A DNA stretch of 64,000 nucleotides, taken from assembly GCF_026626665.1 (NCBI RefSeq), contig NZ_JAPNKE010000002.1, positions 9,940,001 through 10,004,000 on the forward strand, in the 5' to 3' direction. A program made the translations under genes and the position numbers. The DNA comes from Nannocystis pusilla (GTDB taxonomy: Bacteria > Myxococcota_A > Polyangia > Nannocystales > Nannocystaceae). Each line of letters starts with the position of its first letter. Within the stretch, counting starts at the first letter, position 1. Below are positions 26,508 through 35,684 of this stretch, piece after piece. The notes below the pieces were generated by a model that was not told the DNA's origin, searched no databases, and was given only the letters and a program-made list of their open reading frames with translations.

Positions 26508-26624
26508 TCGCTCCGGCGCTCGCGGGCCGCGTCCCGTCGCTCGACGGGGCGCGATCGCAGGGAGCACGAGTGGGTCGGCGCCCTCCAGTTTGACGGCGGC
26601 CTGCGAGCCGTTCATCTTGAGGCG

Positions 26625-27037
26625 ATGAACTTGCTCACTTTGACGGTCCTGTGTTCTCTGGCGGCTCCAGTCCCGTTGCCGCAGGTCGAGGGACCGCCGC
26701 TCGACGCGTGGGAGCTGAAGCAGCGCGAGAAGACGATCAAGCTCGCCTGGGAGCAGCGCGAGCGCCGTCTCAAGCTCGGGACGGGCATCTTCGGCGCGTT
26801 GACGGGAGCGTCTCTGATCTCGGCCGCCGCGCTCATTCCCCTGTCGGGCAGCAGCGATCCCGACATTAAGTGCTTGGTGATTGTCCGCCCGATCCGATGA
26901 TGACCGCCGGGATCGTGATGGCGGTCGTCTGTGCCGGCTCGATCGTGGGGACGGCTGTCTTGGGCGTGAAGCTGACCCGGCACCGACGCAGCCGCCCGAT
27001 TCAGGTCGGTTTAGGGGGCGTTCGCGTGGCGTTCTAA
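26625..27037 (+). CDS. Small two-span membrane protein (single-base frameshift)
   Basis: It begins MNLLTLTVLCSLAAPVPLPQ, a signal-like helix, then a charged amphipathic stretch 'WELKQREKTIKLAWEQRERR' and a first membrane helix 'GIFGALTGASLISAAALIPL'. At 26876 one G is missing (TTGGTGAT should be TTGGGTGAT). The restored chain runs CLGDCPPDPMM and then a second helix 'AGIVMAVVCAGSIVGTAVLG', ending in RPIQVGLGGVRVAF. As written the chain stops at 26900. Restored length is about 137 residues. Similar helix-coil-helix proteins are common in this group; the function is unknown. Confidence 0.6.
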
Positions 27038-27086
27038 TACCAGTGAACGTCTCGTCGGCGACGCATGGAGCGTCCGAGATATGCCG

Positions 27087-27686
27087 TCAATCGGCCTCGA
27101 ACACGAACCTCTCGAAGTCTCTCGAATCATTGAGATCTTCATCGGCTCCGCAGCGCCAGCCAGGCGCGATCCCGTCCCCGACGGTGTGCCAGCACAGGCG
27201 CAGATCCGAGTTGGTCTCCGGGCCCCCGAAGACAGAGTCGCACGACGAACGATTCACGTCGTCACCGGCGGCCGCGAAGCCCCACGAAAAGTCGGCGCTG
27301 AAGTACCAGGCGACGCCGTTGGCCTCGTGCGTGCCGTTGGGTTGAGCGTCGGTGTCGAACAGCACGTCGGCGCGCTCGCCCATCGCCAGCACCTGGAAGT
27401 TGTCCGCGCCGACCTGGCGGCAGGCCATCAGGAGCTTGGAGCCGGTGCAATCCTGGCCGAGGATGTCCTGGGTGAGGTCGGGCTCGGACTGGTCGTAGAG
27501 ATTCGAGAAGCACTCGGACCAGCCGACGAGGTCCCCCGCGGGCACGTCCACCTGCGGCCCCTCGGCCCAGTACAGCTCGCCGCCGTGATCGTCGTCGTGA
27601 TCGTCGTCGTGATGGTCGAGCTCACATTTTTGAAGATAGGGGATTGTGCACAATAGGCCGCTCAATGCGATCATGGTGTAGTTCAT
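27087..27686 (-). CDS. Secreted His/Asp-rich protein of unknown function
   Basis: 199-residue protein with an N-terminal signal (MNYTMIALSGLLCTIPYLQ) and Cys just after it, so possibly exported or lipid-linked. The start of the mature chain is LDHHDDDHDDDHGGELYW, a run of His and Asp that looks like a metal-binding tail. The rest has six or more Cys residues (SECFSN, QDCTGS, ACRQVG, SSCDSV, LCWHTV, WRCGAD), consistent with an extracytoplasmic disulfide-bonded domain. No family is recognised. It ends 50 bp from the convergent small membrane protein gene. Confidence 0.7.
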   Translation of the reverse strand: MNYTMIALSGLLCTIPYLQKCELDHHDDDHDDDHGGELYWAEGPQVDVPAGDLVGWSECFSNLYDQSEPDLTQDILGQDCTGSKLLMACRQVGADNFQVLAMGERADVLFDTDAQPNGTHEANGVAWYFSADFSWGFAAAGDDVNRSSCDSVFGGPETNSDLRLCWHTVGDGIAPGWRCGADEDLNDSRDFERFVFEAD

Positions 27687-27831
27687 GGGCTCTCCGCCGG
27701 TTGCTACCCATCCGGGCGGCCTTGAATATGCGACGCGTCGCAGACGCGGCAACGATGACGGATGACGCCGCTCACGCCCCTCCGCAGCGGCGCGAGGGCG
27801 CCTGATGCACTGCGTTATGCGGAGCGTCTGG

Positions 27832-28484
27832 TCACCGACGGGGAGGAGTTCTTGCCGGGACGTGAGCGCTGATCATGACGCTCCCGTCCCGGAGCATGCG
27901 GCCGTCACGAGCGACGACCCACAAGAACTCCTCGCTCTCGGGGTCCCAGATCAGCTCCATCTCGTCAGCGTCCGGCGTCGTCCCGGCGATCCGGAGCGCC
28001 TCGACCCGATCGACCGCGAATGCGCAGCGGTGCGGCTTGCGAAAGCAACCATCGAGGCGCATTCCAGTGAAGACCCGTTCACCGCATCGCGCGACGTACA
28101 CGGTGAAGGGGAGGTAGCCCTGCCACGTCTGCGACGCGCCGTAGTCGATGCCGCATTGCCAGGAGGGGCAGACGTCGTTCGCCTCGGCCGAGTCGCCCCT
28201 GCGTAGACAATGCGACGCGCACGGCTCGCGCAGCGCGAAGCCCGGGGTGAGGCCTCGGCTCCCGCGAGCGTCGCCAGTCCGGCCATCGCTCGCTCGCCCG
28301 CTTGCTCGCGGGTGAGCGAGCAGTCCGGCGTGAGCGGGGGAGCATCCTCGGCACGAGGCTCACGCACCGGGCCCTCGACGCTCGGAGGCACCGCGCCGGG
28401 GGCCTCCGGACAGGGTCTGGACGTGCAGCCGAAGACCAGGAGAAGCAGGGACGACGCGCGCACGGTCGACCTCGAGGCTAGCAT
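27832..28484 (-). CDS. Cys-rich lipoprotein of unknown function (single-base frameshift)
   Basis: The N-terminus MLASRSTVRASSLLLLVFGC is a lipoprotein signal with the FGC lipobox. It is followed by PCPEAPGAVPPS and a helix 'LTREQAGERAMAGLATLAGA'. The frame breaks in CCCC-GGG at about 28242-28248 and resumes one base off as GFALREPCASHCLRRGD, then CPSWQCGIDYGASQTWQGY, FTVYVARCGERVF and ELIWDPESEEFLWVV. As a whole this gives about 217 residues with paired Cys. Without correction only an 89-residue tail is readable from 28101. No known family is apparent. Confidence 0.6.
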
Positions 28485-28542
28485 GACCGAACCGGTCGGA
28501 GGGCTGTCCGGCCTGCCCGACTCGAGATAGTCTCACGCGGCG

Positions 28543-29106
28543 GTGTGGGCGGCGATCGAACGGCACATCCCCGGATCGGCGCGGCGCCTGTCGTCCGCGG
28601 CCGGGTCGCGTGCGTGGTGTGTCGCGGCGACGCTCGTTTGCACCGCCGGATGCACGCATCGGTGCCCCGATCCGGCGCCCCCGCCCAGCCTCGCGGTCGC
28701 GCCCGCGCAGCCGCGGCCGGCGACGACGCCGTCCGCGGCGCCGGTGGCCATGGAGGTCCCGGCCTGCGAGCTCGACGGCGAGAAGGGCGCGGCATGTCGG
28801 CTCGTCGGGATCTACGCGCTGGAGCTCTTCACCACGCCGGGAGGGCGAGTGACGAACGTGTGGCCCGTGCTGCTCCTGCCCGATGGAGGCTTCGTGTTGC
28901 TCGAGAACCCATGGCACCCCGAAACTCGGCCGGAGCCCGCAGTGATCGCGCGCCATGAGGGGGAGCGGGTCGAGGTGATCGGCGTGTTGCGGGCTCAACC
29001 TCCCCCGCCCGACGAGTTCCGCAAGGTGAACCTGGAGATCGCGTGCATGACACCGATTCAAGCCATGACAGTGTTGGGCGACGACTCCGCCGCGGGCAAG
29101 GAATGA
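28543..29106 (+). CDS. Hypothetical lipoprotein
   Basis: 187 residues from a GTG start. The signal region 'AWCVAATLVCTAGC' ends in a TAGC lipobox, followed by a Pro/Ala linker. The soluble domain has 'CELDGEKGAACRLVGIYALE', 'VWPVLLLPDGGFVLLEN' and 'ERVEVIGVLRAQPP', which alternates like a small beta-barrel (OB-fold-like), but I cannot name a family. It is divergent from the frameshifted lipoprotein at 27832-28484 (58-bp gap) and followed by a small gene on the same strand after 9 bp. Confidence 0.65.
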   Translation: MWAAIERHIPGSARRLSSAAGSRAWCVAATLVCTAGCTHRCPDPAPPPSLAVAPAQPRPATTPSAAPVAMEVPACELDGEKGAACRLVGIYALELFTTPGGRVTNVWPVLLLPDGGFVLLENPWHPETRPEPAVIARHEGERVEVIGVLRAQPPPPDEFRKVNLEIACMTPIQAMTVLGDDSAAGKE

Positions 29107-29115
29107 GGTGAACCC

Positions 29116-29550
29116 GTGCAGGACCTGCTCGACGCCCTCGACCGTCCGCTGCGCGCGCTCGCCTGCGCGGCCGCCGAAGCCCACGTCTCGGCGCACCCGC
29201 GCGGGTTCCCGCTCTACGCGGTGCCGCTGCCCGAGGCCGAGCTGCGCGCGCTGGTCCGCGACTGGGATGTCGAGGGCTGGGACTGGCTGTGCGACGAGGT
29301 CCGCGGGCTGGCGGTGGCGCACCTGCGCACGCTGCAGGCGGCGGGGACGATCGACGCGTTGACCACGGCCGCGAGCACGTCGACGTGGCGAGCGGCGGCC
29401 CGCGGCGCGGCGCATCCGCTGGTGCGCCTGATGGCCGACGCGGAGTTCGGCGGGGCGCTGGCGGACGAGGTGACCGCTGCGCTGGCCGAGGCGGCGGGCT
29501 TGCCGGGGGCCGACCCCGAGCGGCCGGCGCTGGTGCGCACGAGCGTGTGA
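29116..29550 (+). CDS. Uncharacterised helical protein
   Basis: 144-residue, all-helical, soluble protein starting at GTG 29116, nine bases after the preceding stop. Segments such as 'LLDALDRPLRALACAAAEAH', 'LCDEVRGLAVAHLRTLQAAG' and 'LADEVTAALAEAAGLPG' are amphipathic. There is no signal peptide and no family recognised. It probably forms a transcription unit with the lipoprotein before it. It ends 7 bp before a single CATG palindrome. Confidence 0.6.
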   Translation: MQDLLDALDRPLRALACAAAEAHVSAHPRGFPLYAVPLPEAELRALVRDWDVEGWDWLCDEVRGLAVAHLRTLQAAGTIDALTTAASTSTWRAAARGAAHPLVRLMADAEFGGALADEVTAALAEAAGLPGADPERPALVRTSV

Positions 29551-29556
29551 GATCGA

Positions 29557-29574
29557 CATGGCCTTTGGGACATC
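29557..29574. repeat. Single CATG-type palindrome unit
   Basis: CATG-GCC-TTTG-GGA-CATC with the 14-bp node spacing, 6 bp after the upstream stop codon. Confidence 0.55.
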
Positions 29575-29703
29575 TTACTGCGTGCCACGCGAGCTGTCGG
29601 GACCAGGTCGATCTTCGGCTCGCGTCCAGCGCACCGCACGCCGCGCGGGCCTCCGTCGCCGCGGTTGCCCGGGTCTGGGCGGCGTGCTAGGCAGCCCGCT
29701 CGC

Positions 29704-31133
29704 ATGACGGGCGGACTCGACCAGCGCCAGGGCGACGCGTTGACGCGACGGTTCGCGCTCGGCCGGGCCAGAGTGCTGGCCGTCGGCATCGACGACTACG
29801 ACCGCGAGTGCGGCTTCGAGCCGCTGACGACCTGCAGGAACGACGCGCTCGGGTTCGCCGACTGCTTCCGCGACCTCCCGCAGCTCGACGCCGAGCCGGG
29901 CACCGTCAAGGCGCTGGTCTCGAAGCGAGGCCCGACGCCGTCGCGCGGCGAGATCATCAAGGGGCTGCGGGAGCTCGCCCGGTCGAGCGTCGCGGGCGAG
30001 CGCCTGATCTTCTACTTCAGCGGCCGCGGCCACCGCATCGCCGGCGATCCGCACAGCTACCTGGTGCCGCAGGACGCGTTCGCGGACGACGAGCCGAGCT
30101 GCTTGATCTCCGTCGCCACGGTCGCGGAGATCTTGAGCGGCGCGCGGGCCGAGCAGAAGCTGGTGATCCTCGACGTCGGCTCGGCCGGCGTCTCGCGCGA
30201 GGACCTCGCGGCGGCGCTGCGCGGGGCGGAGGACCTGGCGCTCCTGGCCTCGGTGGGCCGCGGCACCACGCGCTCGCCGAACCCGCAGCACAGCTCGTTC
30301 ACCGCGTTCCTGCTGCCGGCGCTGCGCGGCGAGGAGCCGCAGGCGCTGGCCGAGCGGCGGTTGACCGTGGCGAGCCTTCACGGCTCTCTCTCGGCGCAGC
30401 TCCAGCGGTCGGCGCGGCCGATCCTGCTCGAGTCGACGGGTGAGGCGATGGTGCTGGCGGACTTCAGCGGGCCGGTCCTGAGCCCGGGCGCGCTCGCGGT
30501 CGACGGCCGGTTGTTCGAGGCGGTCGAGCTGTCGGTCGGCGCGCGGCAGGTGGCGGTCAAGGACATCTTGACGGAGCTGTCGCGCACTCACTACTCGCAG
30601 GCGTACCTCGAGGCGCGGGCGAACGCGGCGCTCGGTGACTACTTGGAGGGGGAGTTCGGGCGCACGGTCAGCCGACTGCGCGCGCGGTTCAAGTGGGCCT
30701 CGTCGGCGGTGTCGGTCGAGGGCTGCGGCCTGGCGTTCCCCGACGGCCACTACAGCGTCTCGTACGCGGCGACGGAGAAGACCCGCGGCGTGCTCGTCGA
30801 GCACCTGTCGCTGCGACCGGCGTGGCTGGACGTCCCGGGCCTGGTGTTCGACCTGCTCGATTGTCTGAACCTCCACCCCGATCGCATCACCTTCGCGCTC
30901 CGCGAGGGCTGCGCGCCGGCTCGCAGCGTCGCGCAGCTCGAGGCTCGCGGCTGGGCGATCACTTCGGATTGCCGCACCGGGTCGAGGCGGCGCACGGCGA
31001 CTGCACGCTAATCTTGGAGAAACAGGCGCTGACGCTGGTCGACCTGCCGCTGCGCGAGATGTTCGCGGAGACGCCGGACCGGGACGCGGTGCGCAAGGCC
31101 GCGGCGGCGCTGGCGGTGTTCCACGGCTCGTGA
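29704..31133 (+). CDS. Caspase-fold (peptidase C14-like) protein lacking the catalytic dyad; single-base frameshift
   Basis: About 476 residues when restored. The N-terminal 200 residues have the metacaspase/C14 pattern: 'ARVLAVGIDDYDRECGFEPL', 'TCRNDALGFADCFRDL', 'LIFYFSGRGHRIAG', 'SYLVPQDA' and 'LVILDVGSAG'. At the usual His of FSGHG stands Arg108, and at the usual Cys of LDxC stands Gly159, so the dyad is absent. The C-terminal 270 residues (LARSSVAGER onward to a beta-rich region) are not recognised. One base is missing at 30961-30963. The restored end reads ITFGLPHRVEAAHGD and stops at 31133. ATG 29704 is the first start after the shadow. Confidence 0.72.
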
Positions 31134-31378
31134 CGACGCGCGGGCACGTCGGCGTCGCCGAGGCGGCGCGCGGACGCGGGAGCGCGCGAGGTCGGGGGAC
31201 GTGCCGCGGGGCGAGATGTCCCGAGAGACAGGCGGCCTCGCGCGTCCGCCGCGGGGGCGGCGCCGTTTGCGGGGCGAACTGGGCCGTCCGTCGACGAGGC
31301 TCGTCAGGTCGCGCGGTGCGGCCGCGAACCCGCGAATCAGTCGTGGAATGCGGACGCGTTCGGCGGCATACAGGGCGC

Positions 31379-31756
31379 ATGCTTCTCCGTCTTCCGAACG
31401 AATCGGCCGGGCGGGCCCGTGGGCGCCTCGGCGCCGCGCTGCTCGGCCTGCTCGTGTCCGCCTGCGCGCCCAAGCCGGCGCCGGCCGAGCAAGTACCCGA
31501 CGCGCCGCCGGTCAGCGAGCCGCCGAAGCCGGCGCCGGCCACCGCGGGCGGCGAGGGCGGCGAGGGCCAGTGCAAGGTCGACGCCGACTGCGTGCCGGCC
31601 TCGTGCTGCCACCCGGCCAGCTGCGTGCCGGCGGCGCAGAAGCCCGACTGCACCGACGTGATGTGTACGATGCAGTGCGCGCCCAACACCCTCGACTGCG
31701 GGGGCCACTGCGCGTGCGAGGCGGGCAGCTGCAAGGCGATCTTCGCCAACCTCTGA
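31379..31756 (+). CDS. Cys-rich lipoprotein
   Basis: 125 residues. The signal peptide 'LGAALLGLLVSAC' has an SAC lipobox. A Pro/Ala linker is followed by a Cys-rich domain 'CKVDADCVPASCCHPASCVP', 'CTDVMCTMQCAPNT', 'CGGHCACEAGSCKAIF'. This matches the short 'DADC-ASCC-CHPA' modules found in many myxobacterial lipoproteins. The role is unknown. ATG 31379 is chosen because it starts the signal; 31134-31378 upstream holds no gene but has a decayed palindrome (31215-31232). A CATG palindrome follows the stop by 3 bp. Confidence 0.75.
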   Translation: MLLRLPNESAGRARGRLGAALLGLLVSACAPKPAPAEQVPDAPPVSEPPKPAPATAGGEGGEGQCKVDADCVPASCCHPASCVPAAQKPDCTDVMCTMQCAPNTLDCGGHCACEAGSCKAIFANL

Positions 31757-31759
31757 GGA

Positions 31760-31777
31760 CATGTCCCTTCGGACATG
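31760..31777. repeat. Single CATG palindrome after lipoprotein stop
   Basis: CATG-TCC-CTTC-GGA-CATG: perfect 7-bp stem, tetraloop CTTC, node spacing 14 bp, directly after the TGA. Confidence 0.65.
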
Positions 31778-31833
31778 GGATGCGGACCCGGCCCGCGTGA
31801 CAACGCGCGGCGGGTCGTGGTGAACTGGCGCCC

Positions 31834-32763
31834 GTGCTCGAGGCGATCAGCATCGACCAGCTCCGCACCCTCCGCGCGGTCGCCGAGGCCGGCAGCTTCA
31901 CCGCGGCGGCCCGCAAGCTCGGGCGAGTGCAGGCGGCGGTCAGTCAGTCGATCCAGCGGCTCGAGAGCCAGCTCGAACTAAAACTGTTCGATAGGACAGG
32001 TCGCGTGCCGACGCTGACCGAGCACGGCGCGGCGCTGGTCGCCGCGGCCGAGAAGATCCACGAAGACGTCGAATTGGTGGAGGCCCTGGTCGCGCGGCTC
32101 AAACGCGGCGAGGAGACGCGGCTGTCGCTGGTGGTCGACGCGATGTTCCCCAATGCGGCGCTGGTCGGCTTCGCGCGCGAGTTCGCGGCGGCGCATCCCG
32201 CCGTGGAATTGACGATCGCCACCGAGATGCTCGAAGCAGTGACGGCGATGGTGCGCGACCGCCGGGCGACGCTCGGGATCGCCGGCACCGACGCGGACCT
32301 CGCGGGGCTCGAGCAGCGTCACCTCGCCGAGCTGCGCATGATCGCGGTCGCGGCGCCGTCGCACCCGCTGGCCGCGATCGCAGGGCCGATCGAGGACGCG
32401 GCGCTGGCGTCGGCGGTGCAGATCGTGCTCAGCGAGCGCGCGACCGAGGGGCGCGGCTCGGCCGACCGCGGGGTGCTGTCGACGCGGACGTGGCGAGTGG
32501 CCGACCTGTCGACGAAGCACGCGCTGATCGTCGGCGGGCTCGGCTGGGGCTACGAGCCGGAGCACCTGGTGCGCGACGACCTGGCGCGCGGGCGGCTGGT
32601 GGCGCTGAAGTTGGTGGCGTGGGGCACTGCGGCGCCGCTGCGACAGCTGGCGCTGGTGCGACGCAAGCGCTCGGCGCTCGGGCCGGTCGCGACCTGGGCG
32701 GTGGAGCGGCTGACCGACCTGTGCCGCCTGGCGCTGATCGAGACGGTGCCGTCGTCGCCGTGA
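31834..32763 (+). CDS. LysR family transcriptional regulator
   Basis: 309 residues from GTG 31834. The N-terminal winged helix has 'IDQLRTLRAVAEAGSFTAAA' and 'VQAAVSQSIQRLESQLELKLFDRTGR'-type residues (core VSQSIQRLESQL). A substrate-binding domain with a short effector pocket follows. A 14-bp palindrome (31983-32000) lies over the conserved LFDRTGR codons and brings in AGG and ACA. The neighbouring pirin gene downstream (301 bp) suggests control of pirin; LysR-pirin pairs are frequent in bacteria. Confidence 0.9.
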   Translation: MLEAISIDQLRTLRAVAEAGSFTAAARKLGRVQAAVSQSIQRLESQLELKLFDRTGRVPTLTEHGAALVAAAEKIHEDVELVEALVARLKRGEETRLSLVVDAMFPNAALVGFAREFAAAHPAVELTIATEMLEAVTAMVRDRRATLGIAGTDADLAGLEQRHLAELRMIAVAAPSHPLAAIAGPIEDAALASAVQIVLSERATEGRGSADRGVLSTRTWRVADLSTKHALIVGGLGWGYEPEHLVRDDLARGRLVALKLVAWGTAAPLRQLALVRRKRSALGPVATWAVERLTDLCRLALIETVPSSP

Positions 32764-32987
32764 AGCGAGAGGCTCGCGCCCGCGACGCGAGCATCTCACG
32801 CGTCATCGTCGGGCACGAGGGAATCGCGGTCGTGCATCGGTCCTCATCCGTGGCGCCTGGGTGACGGTGCGGCGAGCGACAGGACGTCTCGACGATCGCC
32901 AGCGTCCGCGGGGCGAGGCGGGGTCGGCCGCAGACCGACGCGTTGTGGGAGGCGAGGCCACGGCTCGATAGGGCGGCGAGCTCGAGG

Positions 32988-33004
32988 CATCACACGGCGT
33001 GATG
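32988..33004. promoter_or_regulatory. Inverted repeat upstream of pirin gene
   Basis: CATCAC-ACGGC-GTGATG is a perfect 6-bp dyad with a 5-bp spacer, 60 bp before the pirin ATG and next to a second CATGATGGC-like half. It is a plausible operator for the LysR protein encoded just upstream. The remaining 32764-33063 intergenic DNA holds nothing else I recognise. Confidence 0.4.
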
Positions 33005-33063
33005 GCGGCCATCATGTGCGCGGCAGTTTCGTCGGCGGATGCGTGGTCCCATCCTGTTCGGCG

Positions 33064-33986
33064 ATGGATACGACGATCACGACTCCCACCCTTCATGCCT
33101 TCGAGTCCACGGGGCGAGCGCGCCGCGTGGAAGGCGTCCACCGCGGCGGCCCGATGCACTGGGTCGGCGACGGCTTTCACGTGCGCGGGGTGTTCCCCAG
33201 CCGCAGCCTGCCGATGGAGCGGACCAGCCCGTTCTTGCTGCTCGACCATCACCCGCGCGAGCACTATCCGGCGCTGTCGCAGGGACGACGCGGGGTGGGC
33301 TGGCACCCGCACCGCGGGTTCGAGACGGTGAGCCTGGCGTGGGAAGGCACGATCGCGCACCGTGACACCGCGGGGCACTCGGGGATCATCGGGCCGGGCG
33401 ATGTGCAGTGGATGACGGCGGCGTCGGGGATCTTGCACGAAGAGTATCAAGAACAAGAGTTCACCCGCCGCGGCGGCGCGGTGCGTCTGGTGCAGCTATG
33501 GGTCAACCTGCCGGCGCGGCTGAAGATGAGCGCGCCGGGCTATCAGCCGATCACCGCGAGCGAGATCCCGACCGTCACCCTCGCCGAGGACGCCGGAAAG
33601 GTGCGGGTCGTCGCCGGCGAGTTCGCCGGGGCCCGCGGACCGGCGCGCACGCACACGCCGATCACCCTGCTCGACGTCGATGCAGGGCCAGGCACCGCGT
33701 GCGGGTGCCGCTGCCCGAGCACCACAACGCGCTGGTGCTGGTCGAGTCGGGCCACGCGAAGTCGGGCAGCGAGCACGCTCGCGACGGCGAGCTGTTCGTG
33801 TTCGAGAACAGCGGTGCGTTCGTCGAGCTGGTCGCCAAGGAGGACTCGCACCTGCTCGTCATGGCCGGCGAGCCGATCGACGAGCCGATCGCGTCCTACG
33901 GGCCGTTCGTGATGAACACGCGGAGCGAGCTGGCGGCCGCGGTCCGCGACTTCGAGCTCGGCAAGTTCGGCCCGGTGCCGGCGTGA
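33064..33986 (+). CDS. Pirin family protein (single-base frameshift)
   Basis: Bicupin of the pirin family, about 308 residues restored. Pirins bind a metal; some bacterial members are quercetin dioxygenases or redox regulators. The N-cupin has the metal ligands in 'GVGWHPHRGFETVSL' (His-x-His) with 'AHRDTAGHSGIIGPGDVQWM' and 'ILHEE'. The first frame runs to GPGTA. One base is missing near 33699-33701 (GCGTGCGGG should be GCGGTGCGGG), and the second cupin continues in the next frame as VRVPLPEHHNALVLVESG, GELFVFENSGAFVELVA and 'LLVMAGEPIDEPIASYGPFV', ending in KFGPVPA. ATG 33064 gives the family N-terminus. Confidence 0.88.
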
Positions 33987-34078
33987 GCGCCGGCCTGATG
34001 GGGTGAACGGCGGCGCGGTGGTTGCCGCGCCGCCGCAGCTTGGTTATGCTCGAGCCACTAACGATAGGTGGTGGCTGC

Positions 34079-34948
34079 GTGCAACTGGATTATCGACTCG
34101 CTCTCGTCGTTTGCTTGACCCTGGGCCTGTGGGCGCGGCCGGAGCCGGCAGCGGCCCGCAGCTGCGCGAGCTGGGGGTGGGGTGGCGACTACGGCAGCGC
34201 GATGTTCTTCGACGGGGCCGAGGTGCCGGCCGATGTGGCGCCGTGGATGGTGATGCGGTGCACGGACATCGAGGCGGCCGCGCCCGACGACTGCGCGCTG
34301 GTGAACGGTGACACGCGGATCGACGTGACCGTCGCGCTGCGAGGGACGAGCATCTGCGAGTCGGAGGACGCCGAGACCTTCAGCGTGGTCGCCCAGTTCG
34401 TGCCGGCCGAGCCGCTCGCGCCCGGGGCGGTCTACGAGCTCGATTGCGGGGCGTTCGCCGCGTACCCCGAAGACTCGCGGAGCCCGGGGACGCTCCACGT
34501 CCGCGACGACGCCGCGCCGGCAGCCCCGCCCGAGGCGCTCGGCGAGCTGGACGCGCGCGAGGCGGAGCCCGAGAGCCACAGCTGCGGACCGACCGGCCTG
34601 GCGCCGTGCGAGGTGCCCGGTTACATCGCGCTCTCGATCGATTTTTCGGCGCAGTACTTCGCGGAGGGCGGGTACGTGGAGGCGGCCTACGCCGACGGCC
34701 AGCTCGTGGTGGTGTCAGGGCCCGCGCAGGACGACGAGGCGAGGATCCCGCCAGGGCCGCTTCCCGTCGCGCTCACGCCGGTCGCCGCCGACGGCAAGCG
34801 CGGCGCGACGGTGTTGCTCACCGAGGCCGACATCGCGTCCGACCCGGACGCGGGCAGCGGCTGCAAGATGGGCGCTAGCGGAGCGGCGCCGGCCTTGTGG
34901 CTGCTCGGACCGCTGGCGTGGACGTTCACCCGCCGGCGCCGAAGATAA
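34079..34948 (+). CDS. Secreted protein with MYXO-CTERM-like sorting tail
   Basis: About 289 residues from GTG 34079. The signal peptide 'LALVVCLTLGLWARPEPAAA' is cleaved before CASWGWGGDYG. Two beta-rich Cys-containing domains follow. The C-terminus is GCKMGASGAAPALWLLGPLA then a few residues and RRRRR: a Cys-containing motif, one hydrophobic helix and a basic end, which is the MYXO-CTERM layout handled by a dedicated sorting system in Myxococcota. The mature function is unknown. The upstream ATG 34022 is in frame but adds non-signal residues. The stop codon abuts a CATG/CAGG palindrome. Confidence 0.8.
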   Translation: MQLDYRLALVVCLTLGLWARPEPAAARSCASWGWGGDYGSAMFFDGAEVPADVAPWMVMRCTDIEAAAPDDCALVNGDTRIDVTVALRGTSICESEDAETFSVVAQFVPAEPLAPGAVYELDCGAFAAYPEDSRSPGTLHVRDDAAPAAPPEALGELDAREAEPESHSCGPTGLAPCEVPGYIALSIDFSAQYFAEGGYVEAAYADGQLVVVSGPAQDDEARIPPGPLPVALTPVAADGKRGATVLLTEADIASDPDAGSGCKMGASGAAPALWLLGPLAWTFTRRRRR

Positions 34949-34949
34949 A

Positions 34950-34967
34950 CATGTCCTTCAGGACAGG
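34950..34967. repeat. CATG/CAGG palindrome between convergent genes
   Basis: CATG-TCC-TTCA-GGA-CAGG starts 2 bp after one stop and overlaps the convergent regulator's 3' end. Node spacing is 14 bp. Confidence 0.65.
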
Positions 34968-35679
34968 CCGAGGCGGCGGCGCAGGCGGCGGGCGGCCTGG
35001 CGGGAGATCGGGACGACGTCGCCGCCGGGCATGCGGGCGTTGTAGCCCCCGGTCTCGAGCGGCTCCAGGCGCTCGATCTTCTCGAGGTTGACGAGCGCGC
35101 GGCGGTGGACCCGCTCGAAGGCGGCGGCGGACAGCCGGTCCTCGAGGTCCTGCAGGCTCTGGTCGGTGAGCAGGGTGCGGCCGTCGAGGTGAAGGGTGAC
35201 GAGCGCGCCGTCGAACACGGCGTGCGTGAGGACCTGCGGGTCGACGAGGATGATGCCCTCGCGGGTGGTGACGGGCAGGCGCACGAGCTCGCGCGAGCCG
35301 CCGCGCAGGCCGCTCAGGCGCTGGCGCGCCCGCTCGAGCGCGCGGTGCAGCCGCACGGCCTCGATCGGCTTCAGGAGATAGTCGACGACGCCGAGGTCGA
35401 AGGCGTCGACCGCGTGGTCGTCGTGGGCGGTGGTGAAGACGACGTAGGGGCCGTCGTCGCCGAGCAGGGCCGCAGTCTCGAGGCCGGTGAGCCCGGGCAT
35501 GCGGATGTCGAGCAGGACGACGTCGACGTCGGCGTCGGGCTCGCGCAGGCGCGCCAGCGCGGCCTGGCCGCCGTCACACTCGCCGGCCAGCTCGACGCCG
35601 GGCAGGTCGGCGAGCAGCCGGACCAGCCGGCGGCGCGCCGCTTCTCGTCGTCGACGATGAGGATCCGCAGAGTGGTCAT
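34958..35679 (-). CDS. LytTR-family response regulator (single-base frameshift near the 5' end)
   Basis: About 240 residues when restored. The receiver domain starts MTTLRILIVDDEK, then a base is missing at 35640/35641 (after AAG). The next frame gives AARRRLVRLLADLPGVELAG, 'DVDVVLLDIRMPGLTGLETA' with the phospho-acceptor Asp, 'VVFTTAHDDHAVDAF' and 'DYLLKPIEAVRLHRAL'. A LytTR DNA-binding domain follows: 'RLPVTTREGIILVDPQ', 'LLTDQSLQDLEDRL', 'FERVHRRALVNLEKIERLEP' (core FERVHRRALVNL). Without correction only the part from 35500 is readable, and it lacks the acidic pocket. The cognate LytS-type kinase is 250 bp upstream. Confidence 0.88.
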
Positions 35680-35684
35680 GGGGA

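Noticed and set aside
31130..31378. N-terminal extension of the Cys-rich lipoprotein
   Set aside because: The lipoprotein signal begins at 31379; the 83 residues before it are Arg-rich and contain a decayed palindrome.
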